Shown piece by piece: positions 33,656 through 42,483 of a DNA stretch of 64,000 nt. The notes beneath the pieces were generated by a model. It searched no databases. It was not told where the DNA came from and saw nothing but the letters and a program-made list of their open reading frames with translations. Position 1 is the first letter of the stretch. Each line of letters begins with the position of its first letter. The stretch is taken from NCBI GenBank assembly GCA_035507155.1, contig DATJOK010000024.1, positions 1 through 64,000 of the forward strand, given 5' to 3'. The translations under genes and the position numbers were made by a program. Origin of the DNA: DASZHJ01 sp035507155. Lineage in GTDB: Bacteria > Pseudomonadota > Alphaproteobacteria > ATCC43930 > CGMCC-115725.

Positions 33656-34450
33656 ATGGAGGACAACAGGTCCGATCTCGTCATTGTGGAGGATCGCTCG
33701 GCTTATGCGCTGCTCCGCATCAATCGACCGGAGAAGCGCAACGCGATGAGCCACGCGGCCCGGCGCGCGCTCGCCGAGGCGCTGACGACTGTCCGCGGGC
33801 ATAAGGTTGTCGTGCTGACGGGCACCGGCGCCAGCTTTTGCGCCGGCATCGACCTCAAGGAGGCGGCGGCGGAGCGGGCGGGAGGCGGCGGTGAGGCCGG
33901 TGCGCGCGAGTGGATCGACGTGCTGCTCGCGATCCGCCGGCATCCGGCGATCTTCATCGCGGCGGTGAACGGCTTCGCGCTTGGCGGCGGCAGCACTCTC
34001 ATCAACGTCTCCGATCTCGCGATCGCCGCCAACGAGGCGGAGATCGGCATGCCGGAGATGGGTTTCGCCACTTACCCCGGCATGGCGGGACCGGCGATGC
34101 AGATCATGATGCCGCGCAAGCGTGCTGCCTGGATGGTGCTGACTGCCCGGCGTATCGACGGTCAGACGGCGGAGCGCTGGGGCATGGTCAATCTGAGCGT
34201 GCCGCTCGCCGAGCTCGACCGCGAGGCAGACGCACTCGCCCGTCACGTGGCGCAGTTCGATGCCGCGGCGCTCAGCGAATCCAAGATCGCGTTGGAGACG
34301 ATACCTACGCGGATCGGCGATTTCGCCGGCGGCTTCGACTATGGCCGCCACGTCAACGCGGCGATCGCCGCGCGGAGCGCCGGCCAGACCGAGGGCCTCG
34401 CCAGGTTCGCCCGCGGCGAGGCCAATGTGACGCAAGGCAAGCGCCGATGA
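33656..34450 (+). CDS. enoyl-CoA hydratase/isomerase family protein lacking one hydratase Glu
   Basis: A 264-residue crotonase starting M-E-D-N-R-S-D at 33656 with GAGG upstream. The oxyanion-hole motifs are C-A-G-I-D-L near residue 62 and F-A-L-G-G-G-S-T-L near 107. The first hydratase Glu position is Thr (G-G-G-S-T-L), while the second Glu is kept (M-P-E-M-G-F). One-Glu crotonases are often isomerases, or hydrolase- or lyase-type enzymes rather than hydratases. It is coupled to the next gene by ATGA at 34447. Confidence 0.9.
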   Translation: MEDNRSDLVIVEDRSAYALLRINRPEKRNAMSHAARRALAEALTTVRGHKVVVLTGTGASFCAGIDLKEAAAERAGGGGEAGAREWIDVLLAIRRHPAIFIAAVNGFALGGGSTLINVSDLAIAANEAEIGMPEMGFATYPGMAGPAMQIMMPRKRAAWMVLTARRIDGQTAERWGMVNLSVPLAELDREADALARHVAQFDAAALSESKIALETIPTRIGDFAGGFDYGRHVNAAIAARSAGQTEGLARFARGEANVTQGKRR

Positions 34451-35508
34451 CACCGCTCGCCGGCATCACGGTGGTGGAGGCGCTCTCGGCGGCGTGTCCG
34501 CTGGCGCTGCGTCTCTCCGCCGCGCTTGCCGGCCGGATCGCCGCCGATCTCGGTGCGCGCGTCGTTAAGCTGGAGCCGTCCGAGGGCGATCCCGTGCGAC
34601 GGCTGGCACCTTTCGCCGGCGGCGGCCGCAGCGCCCTCTTCGCCTTCCTCAATGCCGGCAAGCAGTCGGTCCGCGACGATGCGGCGATCGTCACCCGCCT
34701 CTTTGAGAAGGCGGATGCGGCACTGGTCGACGCGGCCCGCGACGGGCGCGCGCGCAGCTCCGTGGTCCTCTCGATGCTGGCTCCGGATCTTCCGGGCGCG
34801 GCCGGCGCCGGACCGCAGACCGAGTTCACCCTGATGGCGTTGGGTGGGCTTCTCGATATCGTCGGCGATCCCAGCCGCCAGCCGCTCAGCCTCGGCGGTC
34901 ACCAGCTCGCCTATTCCGCCGGGCTCGCCGCCTATGCGGGGCTCGTCGCCGCGCTGCTGCGCCGGCCCGCATCGGAGGTCGCGCAAGTCTCACTCCTCGA
35001 CGTCGCGGTCTGGATCAACTGGAAGAGCGCTGCCAGCGTCGCCTGCATGAACGAGCTCTCGACCCGCGCCGGCCGTGCGGCGGAATGGCCCGTGCTGCGC
35101 TGCGCCGACGGCTATTACGCCCTGGTGCACCAGCCTGCGGACTGGCCGGCACTCTGCGGACTCAGCGGCGACCCCCGCCTCGGCGAGACGCGCTTCGCCG
35201 ATCCGGCGTCGCGCCGCGCCAATTCCCTGGCGCTCGCCGACATCCTCGAGCAGTCCCTCGGCCATCTCACGCGCCGCGAGCTGCAGCAGCGCGCGAAGGA
35301 AATGCGCTTGCCGCTTGGCGCGGTCTGGGACATGGCGGAGCTGCGCCGGGATCCGCAGACCCTGGCGCGCAACTTCCTCGCTGAGGCAAGGATGGGGGCG
35401 AGCGCGCCGCTCGCGATCCCGCGCCTGCCGCTGCTTTGGAACGGCGCTGCCTTTCCGGTCGGTGCCGTGCCCGAGACCGCCGTGGGCGGCCTGGAGCTCG
35501 CGTCGTGA
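34447..35508 (+). CDS. CaiB/BaiF CoA transferase-like protein with Gln at the catalytic Asp
   Basis: A 353-residue class III CoA transferase homologue, shorter than usual. The N-terminal L-G-A-R-V-V-K-L-E-P is present. In the segment where the family reads D-V-S-L-L-D or similar, this protein reads A-Q-V-S-L-L-D-V-A-V, placing Gln180 at the nucleophilic Asp (codon CAA at 34984-34986). It overlaps the next CaiB gene by 4 bases (GTGA). It may be a structural partner in a heteromeric transferase whose active Asp is on the 35505-36659 protein. That pairing is inference. Confidence 0.85.
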   Translation: MTPLAGITVVEALSAACPLALRLSAALAGRIAADLGARVVKLEPSEGDPVRRLAPFAGGGRSALFAFLNAGKQSVRDDAAIVTRLFEKADAALVDAARDGRARSSVVLSMLAPDLPGAAGAGPQTEFTLMALGGLLDIVGDPSRQPLSLGGHQLAYSAGLAAYAGLVAALLRRPASEVAQVSLLDVAVWINWKSAASVACMNELSTRAGRAAEWPVLRCADGYYALVHQPADWPALCGLSGDPRLGETRFADPASRRANSLALADILEQSLGHLTRRELQQRAKEMRLPLGAVWDMAELRRDPQTLARNFLAEARMGASAPLAIPRLPLLWNGAAFPVGAVPETAVGGLELAS

Positions 35509-36659
35509 GCCGGCCGCTTGCAGGCTGCCGGGTCCTCGATCTCGGCATCATCACGGCGGGGGCCGCGACCTCCGCCTTGCTGGCGGATCTCGGCGCCGAT
35601 GTCATCAAGGTGGAATCGCGAAGCTATCGCGATCCCTTCCGCGCCTGGACCTCCGCTCCGCCAGAGGGAAAGCCTCAGGGCCTCGCGCCCTTCTTTCGTT
35701 TCACCAACCGCGGCAAGCGCGGCATCAGCCTCGACCTCAAGCAGGAGGCAGGTCGTGCCGCGTTTCTCCGCCTTGCCGCGCGCAGCGACGTGGTGGTGGA
35801 GAATTTCCGGCGCGGTGTGCTGGATCGCCTGGGCATCGGCTATGGCGCGCTCAAAGCTGCCAACGACCGTATCATCCTGGCCTCGATCTCGAGCCAAGGC
35901 GAAACTGGGCCGATGGCGGATTACGTCTCCTTCGGCAGCACGCTGGAGGCGGTGGCGGGACTCGCCTCGATCACCGGCTATGCGGCAGGCGCGCCGGTGC
36001 TGAGCGGCAAGGAAGTGAACCTGCCGGACCAGAATGTCGCGATCTTCGCCGCGGCGATGATCGCCACCGCTTGGCTGGCCCGTCGGGAGGGTGGCGATGG
36101 CGCCCATCTGGATCTGGCGCAGCGCGAGCTCACCAGCTTCATGGTGGGCGAGGCCTTTGCTGCGGAGATGCCAATGCCTCGGGAAGGCAACGCTCGGGCG
36201 CCCTATGCGCTGCAGGAATGCGTCCGCACCGCCGACGGCCTCTGGCTCGCTCTCAGCGTGACGCCGGATCAGACCGCCGCTCTCGACTGGCTGATCGGCC
36301 ACGACGGAGAGGCGAGCGTGCGGCTGTCAGTGCTCGAGCGGTGGTGTGCGGCGCATCCACTCGCCAAGTGCCTCAAGGTGCTTGCTGCCGCCGGAATTGC
36401 CGCGGCGCCGGCGCTCGATGGCAGGGGCATGCTTGCCGCCCGGGGCGGGCTCTGGTCGCGGGCGATCGCGTCCCATGGCGAGTTCGGACTGCTGAAGGGT
36501 TTCCCGTTCCAGCTGGACGGCGCGCCACTTGGTGTCGAACGGGACGCGCCGGAGATCGGCGCCGACACGGCGGCGGTGCTGGCGGAAGTGGGTGGATACG
36601 GGCCGGCAGAAATCGCCGCGCTCGTCTCTTCCGGGGCGGCCGAGATCGCACCCGGCTGA
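35505..36659 (+). CDS. CaiB/BaiF family CoA transferase
   Basis: A 384-residue class III CoA transferase starting with GTG inside the previous stop. Motifs are L-D-L-G-I-I-T-A-G-A-A near residue 11, L-G-A-D-V-I-K-V-E near 30, N-R-G-K-R-G-I-S-L-D-L near 67, and the catalytic Asp in H-L-D-L-A-Q-R-E. It converges with the fusion gene at 36663 with three bases between stop codons. It is the probable catalytic partner of the preceding Asp-less homologue. Confidence 0.9.
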   Translation: MSRPLAGCRVLDLGIITAGAATSALLADLGADVIKVESRSYRDPFRAWTSAPPEGKPQGLAPFFRFTNRGKRGISLDLKQEAGRAAFLRLAARSDVVVENFRRGVLDRLGIGYGALKAANDRIILASISSQGETGPMADYVSFGSTLEAVAGLASITGYAAGAPVLSGKEVNLPDQNVAIFAAAMIATAWLARREGGDGAHLDLAQRELTSFMVGEAFAAEMPMPREGNARAPYALQECVRTADGLWLALSVTPDQTAALDWLIGHDGEASVRLSVLERWCAAHPLAKCLKVLAAAGIAAAPALDGRGMLAARGGLWSRAIASHGEFGLLKGFPFQLDGAPLGVERDAPEIGADTAAVLAEVGGYGPAEIAALVSSGAAEIAPG

Positions 36660-36662
36660 GCC

Positions 36663-39203
36663 TCAGATGATGCCCTGCTCCGCGAGTTCGGCGATCTCAG
36701 AGGGAGAATAGGAGAGCAGCGTGCCGAGGATGTGGTGGTTGTCCTCGCCATAACAGGGCGCGCCGCGATCGATCGGGCCGCCGGCATAGGAAGGCGTCCG
36801 GCTCAGTTTGATCGGCAGCTCGGGCAGCGGCCAGCGGCCGATCTTGGTGCCCGTCACCTCCGTCATCCAGCCGAGGGCGGCGAGCTGCGGATCGCTATCG
36901 CAGCGGTCCCCGGCGGTTTGGCAGACGCCGGCGGGAACGCCCGCCGCCTGTAGGCGCAGCATGGCGGCGCCCGCATCCACGGTCCCGGTCCAGCGGCCGA
37001 CCGCCTCGTCGAGGGCGTCCTGATGCCTGAGGCGGTCGGCAAGGGTCGCGAAGCGCGGATCGGCACGGAGAGACTCGAGGCTCACGGCCTCGGTCAGCGC
37101 CAGCCACTCCGCCTCGGTGAAGCAGGCGATGGCGAGCCAGCGATCCTCGCCTTCACAGCGATAGGCGCCGTGCGGCGCCGCCGGCTTGTAGGGCGAGCGA
37201 TTGCCGAAGCGCGACCAGACGCGCTCGTTGGCGGACCAGTCGAGGACCGGCACCGCGGTCTGGAAGATGCCGGCCTCGCATTGGGAGCTGTCGATCCACT
37301 GGCCCTCCCCGGTGCGCTCGCGATGATAGAGCGCACCCAGGATGCCGAGGGCGAAGCCATAGGCGCCGATCCAGTCGAGGTAGGAATAGCCCCAGCCCGC
37401 CGGCATCGCCGGCTCCGGCATGCCGGACATGTCGGTGGCGCCGGCGAAGGAGGCGGCGATCGGCCCCACCGTGCGGAAGCGGCCATAGCGGCCGGCACTC
37501 CCCATGCCCGATTGCTGGATATAGACGATGTCCGGCCGGATCGATTTCAGCACCTCGTACCCGAGGCCGAGCCGGTCGAGCACGCCCGGCGAGAAGCCCT
37601 CGGCGACGACGTCCGAGATCCGGATCAGATCCTTGGCGATCTGCAGTCCCTTGGGATGGCGGATGTTGAGGGAGAGACCGCGCTTGCCGGCGTTCTTGTG
37701 ATTGAACTGGCCGCCCATGTCGGAGTCGGTGACGCCCGGCAGCGGCGCCGTCGCCTTCTCCCGCGCGATGCGACCGCCCACCGGCGCCATCGCGGCAAGC
37801 CGGGTGTCGGGGTTCTCCTTCCACTCAACTTTGAGGCTCTCGGCGCCGAGGGAGGCGAGGAAGCGCGTGCCGCCGGCGGAGGCGAGGAACCAGGAGAAGT
37901 CAAAGATGCGGATGCCGGCGAGCGGGAAGGGTTTGCCGCGCGGCGAGAGCGCGATGGGCGGTTTTGCTGTGGCGAAAGCTTTCGCCGGCCGCGCCGCCTC
38001 GCCCAGCACGCTCGCCGTGTCCTCGCCGATGAGCGGCGCGCGGCGGCCCGGCTGCCAGGCGGTGGCGGTGCTCAGCCATTTGCTGGTGGGGTAGCGGAAG
38101 CTGCGGCCGAGCTCGGGATGCTCGATGTCGGTGAAGCTCTCGCGCACGAGCCAGTGCTCGTCGACGGCGTTCTCGCTCGGCTTGCGGATCGGCGCCCAGA
38201 GCAGTCCCGTGATCTGCGCCTCGTGCCAGGGCACGTCGCGATAGCAATAGGCGCGGACGAAGCGCTGGATCACGTCGAGGATGTGATTGCTCTCCTCGTT
38301 GCTATCGGTGGAGCCCGGCACGTTGCGGGCGGTGAGGTCGGCGCTGGCGTCCGGCGGTTTCAGATCGGCGGCCATGCCGTAGCGCTCGAGGAAGGGCACC
38401 AGCTTCGACTTGTCCCGCGCCGAAACGCCCCAGGTCATCACCCAGCGGCCGTCCTTGGTGTGACTCATGTTGGGCGTGCGGTTCGGCCGCTCCGCCGCGT
38501 GGCGGCCGGTCTGCCGGTAGAGCGGCGCGCGGCGCATCACCCAGGACATGATGTCGACCTCGGTGTTGATCGAGACCGCCTGGTGGACGGCGCAGGAAAC
38601 GTCTTGGCCCTCGCCGCCGCGCTCGCGGTGGAAGAGCGCCGCCGCGATGCCGATCGCCAGCTGCTCGCCGGCGATGTGATAGGCGTGCCAGACCTGCGGC
38701 GCGATCGGCGGCAGGTCGTATTTTCCGCCGGGCGCGGAATCGTAGCCGCAGTTCATCATGATGCCGCCGAGCGCCAGATGAATGAGGTCCGAGGCCTTGA
38801 AGTCCTTCCAGGGGCCGCTGTCGCCGAAGGGCGTGAGGCGCGCGGTGATGAGGGTCGGGAAGCGCTCGTTGAGGTAGCCGGGATCGACGCCGAGGCTGCG
38901 CGTGAAGCCGCCGCCGGTGCTGTCGAGGAGGATGTCGGCGCCGGCGAGGAGCCTCAGATAGTCGTCGCGGCTCGAGACGTGCACCGACTTCTTGCCGCGG
39001 TTATAGGCCCAGAAGAAGAGCGAGCGCTCCGGCTCTTCCTTGTCCTCGTAGAAAGGGCCGATCTTTCGCGTCGGCGAGCCCTCCTTGGGCTCGATCTTGA
39101 TCACCTCGGCGCCAAGCCCGGCCAGCAGCAGCCCGCAATACTCGCCGAGCTCGTCCGCGGTCTCGACGACGCGGATCCCTCTTAGCATCCCCGGCTTGAT
39201 CAT
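36663..39203 (-). CDS. tandem double CaiB/BaiF CoA transferase fusion
   Basis: An 846-residue protein made of two class III CoA transferase domains (about 1-400 and 425-846). Both have the N-terminal CoA-binding pattern (L-G-A-E-V-I-K-I-E at 30-38; L-G-A-E-S-L-K-V-E at 452-460). Domain 2 keeps the catalytic Asp638 (W-I-D-S-S-Q-C-E). In domain 1 the aligned residue is Ser203 (D-V-S-C-A-V-H-Q), so that half is probably non-catalytic. Double CaiB proteins are known but uncommon. It is the last gene of the leftward operon, 11 bases after the ALDH remnant. Confidence 0.92.
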   Translation of the reverse strand: MIKPGMLRGIRVVETADELGEYCGLLLAGLGAEVIKIEPKEGSPTRKIGPFYEDKEEPERSLFFWAYNRGKKSVHVSSRDDYLRLLAGADILLDSTGGGFTRSLGVDPGYLNERFPTLITARLTPFGDSGPWKDFKASDLIHLALGGIMMNCGYDSAPGGKYDLPPIAPQVWHAYHIAGEQLAIGIAAALFHRERGGEGQDVSCAVHQAVSINTEVDIMSWVMRRAPLYRQTGRHAAERPNRTPNMSHTKDGRWVMTWGVSARDKSKLVPFLERYGMAADLKPPDASADLTARNVPGSTDSNEESNHILDVIQRFVRAYCYRDVPWHEAQITGLLWAPIRKPSENAVDEHWLVRESFTDIEHPELGRSFRYPTSKWLSTATAWQPGRRAPLIGEDTASVLGEAARPAKAFATAKPPIALSPRGKPFPLAGIRIFDFSWFLASAGGTRFLASLGAESLKVEWKENPDTRLAAMAPVGGRIAREKATAPLPGVTDSDMGGQFNHKNAGKRGLSLNIRHPKGLQIAKDLIRISDVVAEGFSPGVLDRLGLGYEVLKSIRPDIVYIQQSGMGSAGRYGRFRTVGPIAASFAGATDMSGMPEPAMPAGWGYSYLDWIGAYGFALGILGALYHRERTGEGQWIDSSQCEAGIFQTAVPVLDWSANERVWSRFGNRSPYKPAAPHGAYRCEGEDRWLAIACFTEAEWLALTEAVSLESLRADPRFATLADRLRHQDALDEAVGRWTGTVDAGAAMLRLQAAGVPAGVCQTAGDRCDSDPQLAALGWMTEVTGTKIGRWPLPELPIKLSRTPSYAGGPIDRGAPCYGEDNHHILGTLLSYSPSEIAELAEQGII

Positions 39204-39214
39204 CGGCGGCGGAC

Positions 39215-39958
39215 TCAGCTCTGGAGATAGACCATCTGGGTCTGAGTGTACTCGAGGAGCCCGTGCTTGCCATCGGCGCCGCCGATGCCGGAGCGGCGGA
39301 CGCCCGCGTGGAAGCCCTGCATCGCCTCGAAATTCTCTCGGTTGATATAGGTCTCGCCGAATTTGAGGCCGCTCGAGGCCTGCATCGCCGTCCTGAGATC
39401 GCGGGTATAGATGGAGGATGTCAGGCCATAGTCGCTGTCATTGGCCTTGGCAATCGCCTCGTCGAGATCCTCGATCACGTGGACGGGGACGACGGGACCG
39501 AAGATCTCCTTCTGCATGATCTCGGACTTCTGCTCGCAGTTCGCCAGCACCGTCGGCTCGAAATAGACGCCGCCCGCAACCTCGCGTGGCTTGCCGCCGA
39601 GCAGCAGCTGGGCGCCGCCGGCTTTGGCGCGCTCCACCATGCCCTCGACCCGGGCCGCCGCTTTGGGATTGATCATCGGCCCCATGTCGACGGGCTTGTT
39701 GCCGAGGGGATCGCCATAGCTGGTATTGCGCATCGCCGGCACGAAGGATGTCAGGAACTCATCGGCGATCTTGCGATGGACCGGGCGCTTCTCCCAGCCG
39801 GGCTGTGCCTTGCGGGCGGCGGCGATTGCAGTCTCCACCGTCTCGCGGGGAGAGTCCGGAATCTCCGAGATCACCGTGCCGCGGGCGGGGTTGCGTACCT
39901 CGATCCGCTCGGCGCTGGTGGCGGAGACGAACTTTCCGTCGATGTAGTTCTGGTGCAT
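39215..39958 (-). pseudogene. aldehyde dehydrogenase with large in-frame internal deletion
   Basis: A 247-residue frame, half the usual length of about 480. Residues 1-58 match the N-terminus of an AldA-type lactaldehyde/glycolaldehyde dehydrogenase (Y-I-D-G-K-F, N-P-A-R-G-T-V-I-S). From about residue 60 the sequence jumps to the C-terminal third (V-H-R-K-I-A-D-E-F, then D-M-G-P-M-I-N, G-L-K-F-G-E-T-Y-I-N-R-E-N-F-E-A-M-Q). The lost 240 or so residues include the NAD-binding fold, the catalytic Cys and the general-base Glu. The frame is intact and embedded in the operon, so a protein may still be made but cannot be a dehydrogenase. The join is near 39781. Confidence 0.85.
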
Positions 39959-39980
39959 CTGGGGCCTCTCCCGGAGGACG

Positions 39981-40877
39981 CTATTGGTTCTCGAACTTGA
40001 AGCGGAAGCCGTCGCCGTGGCGGACGATGTGGCCCGCAGTCGGATCGGTGAAATGCGCGGCGAGGATCATCATGTCACTGTCGGCGTAGCTGTCGATCAT
40101 CCGCCGGCGCACTGCGATCGCCATCTCGCTGTTGTAATCGGCGGGGTTCATGAGATCGGGCCGAGCGAACTGGATCGGGTGGTGGAAGACGTCGCCCGAC
40201 ATGCAGGCACGGCGGCCGCCCCCGTTCAGGATGATGTTGACATTGCCCGCCGTGTGGCCGATCGCGCTTTCCAGCCGGATATGGTCGCCGAGATCGGCAT
40301 CGATGGGGGCGCCGGGATCGACGAAGACCGCCTGCCTCGCCTCCACCACCGGCAGCACGCTGTCGATCCAGCTGCCGCGATTGACCGGCTGCGGCGGGTT
40401 CGACTTGTGGAGCTTGTCAAAGAATTCAAACTCGCCGCGCGACATCAGGTAGCGCGCGTTGCGGAAGGTTGGGACCCAGCGGCCGTTCTCCAGCCTTGTG
40501 TTCCAGCCGACGTGGTCGGTGTGGAGATGGGTGCACATGACAATGTCGATGTCGTCGGGCGAGAGCCCCATCGCCTTCATGCGGTCGAGATAGGGAGTCT
40601 TCAGGTTCGTCCAGGCCGGCATCGACGGGCGCTGCTTGTCGTTGCCGTTGCAGGTGTCGACGAGGATGTTGAGGCTCGGAGTCTGGATGACGTAGCTGTG
40701 GAAGGCGATATAGACTTGGTTTGAGTTGGGATCGACCAGCTTCGGTCCCAGCCATTGCCGATGCTCGGCAAGAATCTCCGGCGTCAAATTGCTGAGGAGC
40801 CAATTGCACTCGACCGCGAACTGCTCCATCTCGACGAGCTTGCGGACCTCCGTCGAGCCAAAGACCTGCGTCTTCAT
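39981..40877 (-). CDS. MBL-fold metallo-hydrolase
   Basis: A 298-residue metallo-beta-lactamase-fold enzyme. The metal site T-H-L-H-T-D-H-V-G-W lies near residue 116, with further ligands in I-G-H-T-A-G-N, M-S-G-D-V-F-H-H and A-A-H-F. The spacing resembles lactonase and glyoxalase-like members. There is no signal peptide. In this operon it could hydrolyse a lactone or an acyl-CoA thioester. The substrate is not readable. Confidence 0.9.
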   Translation of the reverse strand: MKTQVFGSTEVRKLVEMEQFAVECNWLLSNLTPEILAEHRQWLGPKLVDPNSNQVYIAFHSYVIQTPSLNILVDTCNGNDKQRPSMPAWTNLKTPYLDRMKAMGLSPDDIDIVMCTHLHTDHVGWNTRLENGRWVPTFRNARYLMSRGEFEFFDKLHKSNPPQPVNRGSWIDSVLPVVEARQAVFVDPGAPIDADLGDHIRLESAIGHTAGNVNIILNGGGRRACMSGDVFHHPIQFARPDLMNPADYNSEMAIAVRRRMIDSYADSDMMILAAHFTDPTAGHIVRHGDGFRFKFENQ

Positions 40878-40922
40878 TCGTTCCCTCGCCCTTCCTTTGC
40901 TTGCTTGGCCGTGTCCGCCGCA

Positions 40923-41315
40923 TCAGGCGAGTTCCACCTTGGGAAGTATGGTGCCTGCCGCGCGCTCCTCGTAGCAGATCTCGACCTCGCGGCCGATCCA
41001 GCTTCCCTTCGGCTCCTCGCCGACGAGATTGCTGATGACGATCGGCCCTTCCGCGAGCTGTACCGCGACGACGTTGTAGGGTGGCGGATAGTCGACGAGA
41101 TACTGCCGGTGGAACACCACCCAGGAGAGAATCTTGCCGCGACCCGAGAGCGGCTTCCATGTATAGGCTAGCGAGAGGCAGTGCGGACAGTTGGGCGCCG
41201 GCGGATAGCGGTACTTGCTGCAGCCATCGCATCGCTGCAACTCCCACTTCCGGGCCTCGATGCTCTGCCACATCGGCTGGTCGTAGAGCGTCAGAACCGC
41301 GCGCGGATGCGTCAT
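40923..41315 (-). CDS. Zn-ribbon/OB-fold DUF35 protein, partner of thiolase-like protein
   Basis: A 130-residue protein with a zinc ribbon (C-D-G-C and C-P-H-C, 10 residues apart, near residues 29-46) and an OB-fold (G-R-G-K-I-L-S-W-V-V-F-H; V-A-V-Q-L-A-E-G-P). It lies 7 bases after the thiolase-like gene. The arrangement repeats the pair at 25563-27143. Confidence 0.88.
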   Translation of the reverse strand: MTHPRAVLTLYDQPMWQSIEARKWELQRCDGCSKYRYPPAPNCPHCLSLAYTWKPLSGRGKILSWVVFHRQYLVDYPPPYNVVAVQLAEGPIVISNLVGEEPKGSWIGREVEICYEERAAGTILPKVELA

Positions 41316-41322
41316 GGGAGGA

Positions 41323-42483
41323 TCACTTGCCGTAGATGATGGAGACCGCCTTGCCGGCGACGTCCGAGTTGTAGTGCACGAAGCGGCAGTCCTCGACCTG
41401 GCGCTCGCCGCACTCGCCGCGCACCTGGCGGACCGCCTCCACCTGATGCGCCCAGCCCTGCATGTAGGTCTCGGAGAGGTGGCCGCCGGCGGTGTTCACG
41501 GGCAGCTTGCCCCTAAGGGAGATGCCATCCTCGGCCATGAAGCGGCCGACGTCGCCGCTGCGGCAATAGCCGTAGCCCTCGAGCGCCAGCGGAATATGGC
41601 AGGAGAAGCTGTCGTAGATCTGGACGGCATCGATATCCTTGGGCCCCACGCCGGCCATGTTGAAGACCTGCTCGGCGCAGCGCTCCTCGGCGGGGCGGTA
41701 GAAGTCCAGGAGCCGCGGCTCCAGGCTGGTGGCGCCGCGGTTCATGTCATAGCGGCCGACGCCATGGATCAGCACCGGCGGCTTCCTGCCGAGCTTCTTC
41801 GCCCCCGAGGCCTCGGTGACGATGAGCGCCACGCCGCCGTCGTTGATCAGGCAGTAGTCGAAGAGATGCAGCGGCTCGCAGATGTAGCGCGAGGCGAGGT
41901 ACTCCTCGACGGTGATGCGCTTCTTCATCAGCGCGTGCGGCGTCAGGCTGGAGGCGAGGCGCTGCGCCACCGCCACTTCGCCGAGCTGCGCCTCGGTGCA
42001 GCCGGTCACCTCCATGAAGCGGCGGAACATCATGGCATAGAGCGCGCCTTGCGATGTGAAACCCCAGGGCGCGTGGTAGATGTAGGACAGGAACATGTTC
42101 CCGCCCATCGCCTCGGGGCCGCCATACTGGATCGCGGCGGAGCGCTGGTCGTTGCCGTAGACCAGCGCCACCGTATGGGCGAGGCCGGCATGGATGGCGA
42201 TGGTGGCCTCGATCACCGCCAGCATCGCGTCCGCCTGGGCCCCCCAGGTCGGGTTGATGCCGAGGATCTCGCCGACCCGCTCGTAGGCGACGGTGGGGCC
42301 GACGATGAGGCCGTCGATGTCGTCGCGGGCGATGCCGGCGTCTGCCAGCGCGTCGTTGAACGCGATGGCGGCGTAGCCATAGGAGTCGTGCGGCTTCTCG
42401 CCGGCCCGCACCCGCGCGTAGTCGCCGACATAATCGCTCTGCCCGACGCCGATGACGGCAGCGATCTTGCTGAGCCCGCTCAT
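41323..42483 (-). CDS. thiolase-like protein (lipid-transfer/Ltp2-type), probable retro-aldolase
   Basis: A 386-residue thiolase-fold protein homologous to the product of 25563-26696. The N-terminal Cys nucleophile is missing (W-G-A-Q-A-D-A-M-L-A-V-I-E-A). The C-terminal motif is V-N-T-A-G-G-H-L-S-E-T-Y-M-Q-G-W with a conserved Tyr and no second Cys. V-Y-G-N-D-Q-R-S and Y-D-S-F-S-C-H-I are shared with Ltp-type enzymes. It overlaps the upstream CaiB gene by 4 bases (42480-42483) and precedes its DUF35 partner. Confidence 0.85.
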   Translation of the reverse strand: MSGLSKIAAVIGVGQSDYVGDYARVRAGEKPHDSYGYAAIAFNDALADAGIARDDIDGLIVGPTVAYERVGEILGINPTWGAQADAMLAVIEATIAIHAGLAHTVALVYGNDQRSAAIQYGGPEAMGGNMFLSYIYHAPWGFTSQGALYAMMFRRFMEVTGCTEAQLGEVAVAQRLASSLTPHALMKKRITVEEYLASRYICEPLHLFDYCLINDGGVALIVTEASGAKKLGRKPPVLIHGVGRYDMNRGATSLEPRLLDFYRPAEERCAEQVFNMAGVGPKDIDAVQIYDSFSCHIPLALEGYGYCRSGDVGRFMAEDGISLRGKLPVNTAGGHLSETYMQGWAHQVEAVRQVRGECGERQVEDCRFVHYNSDVAGKAVSIIYGK

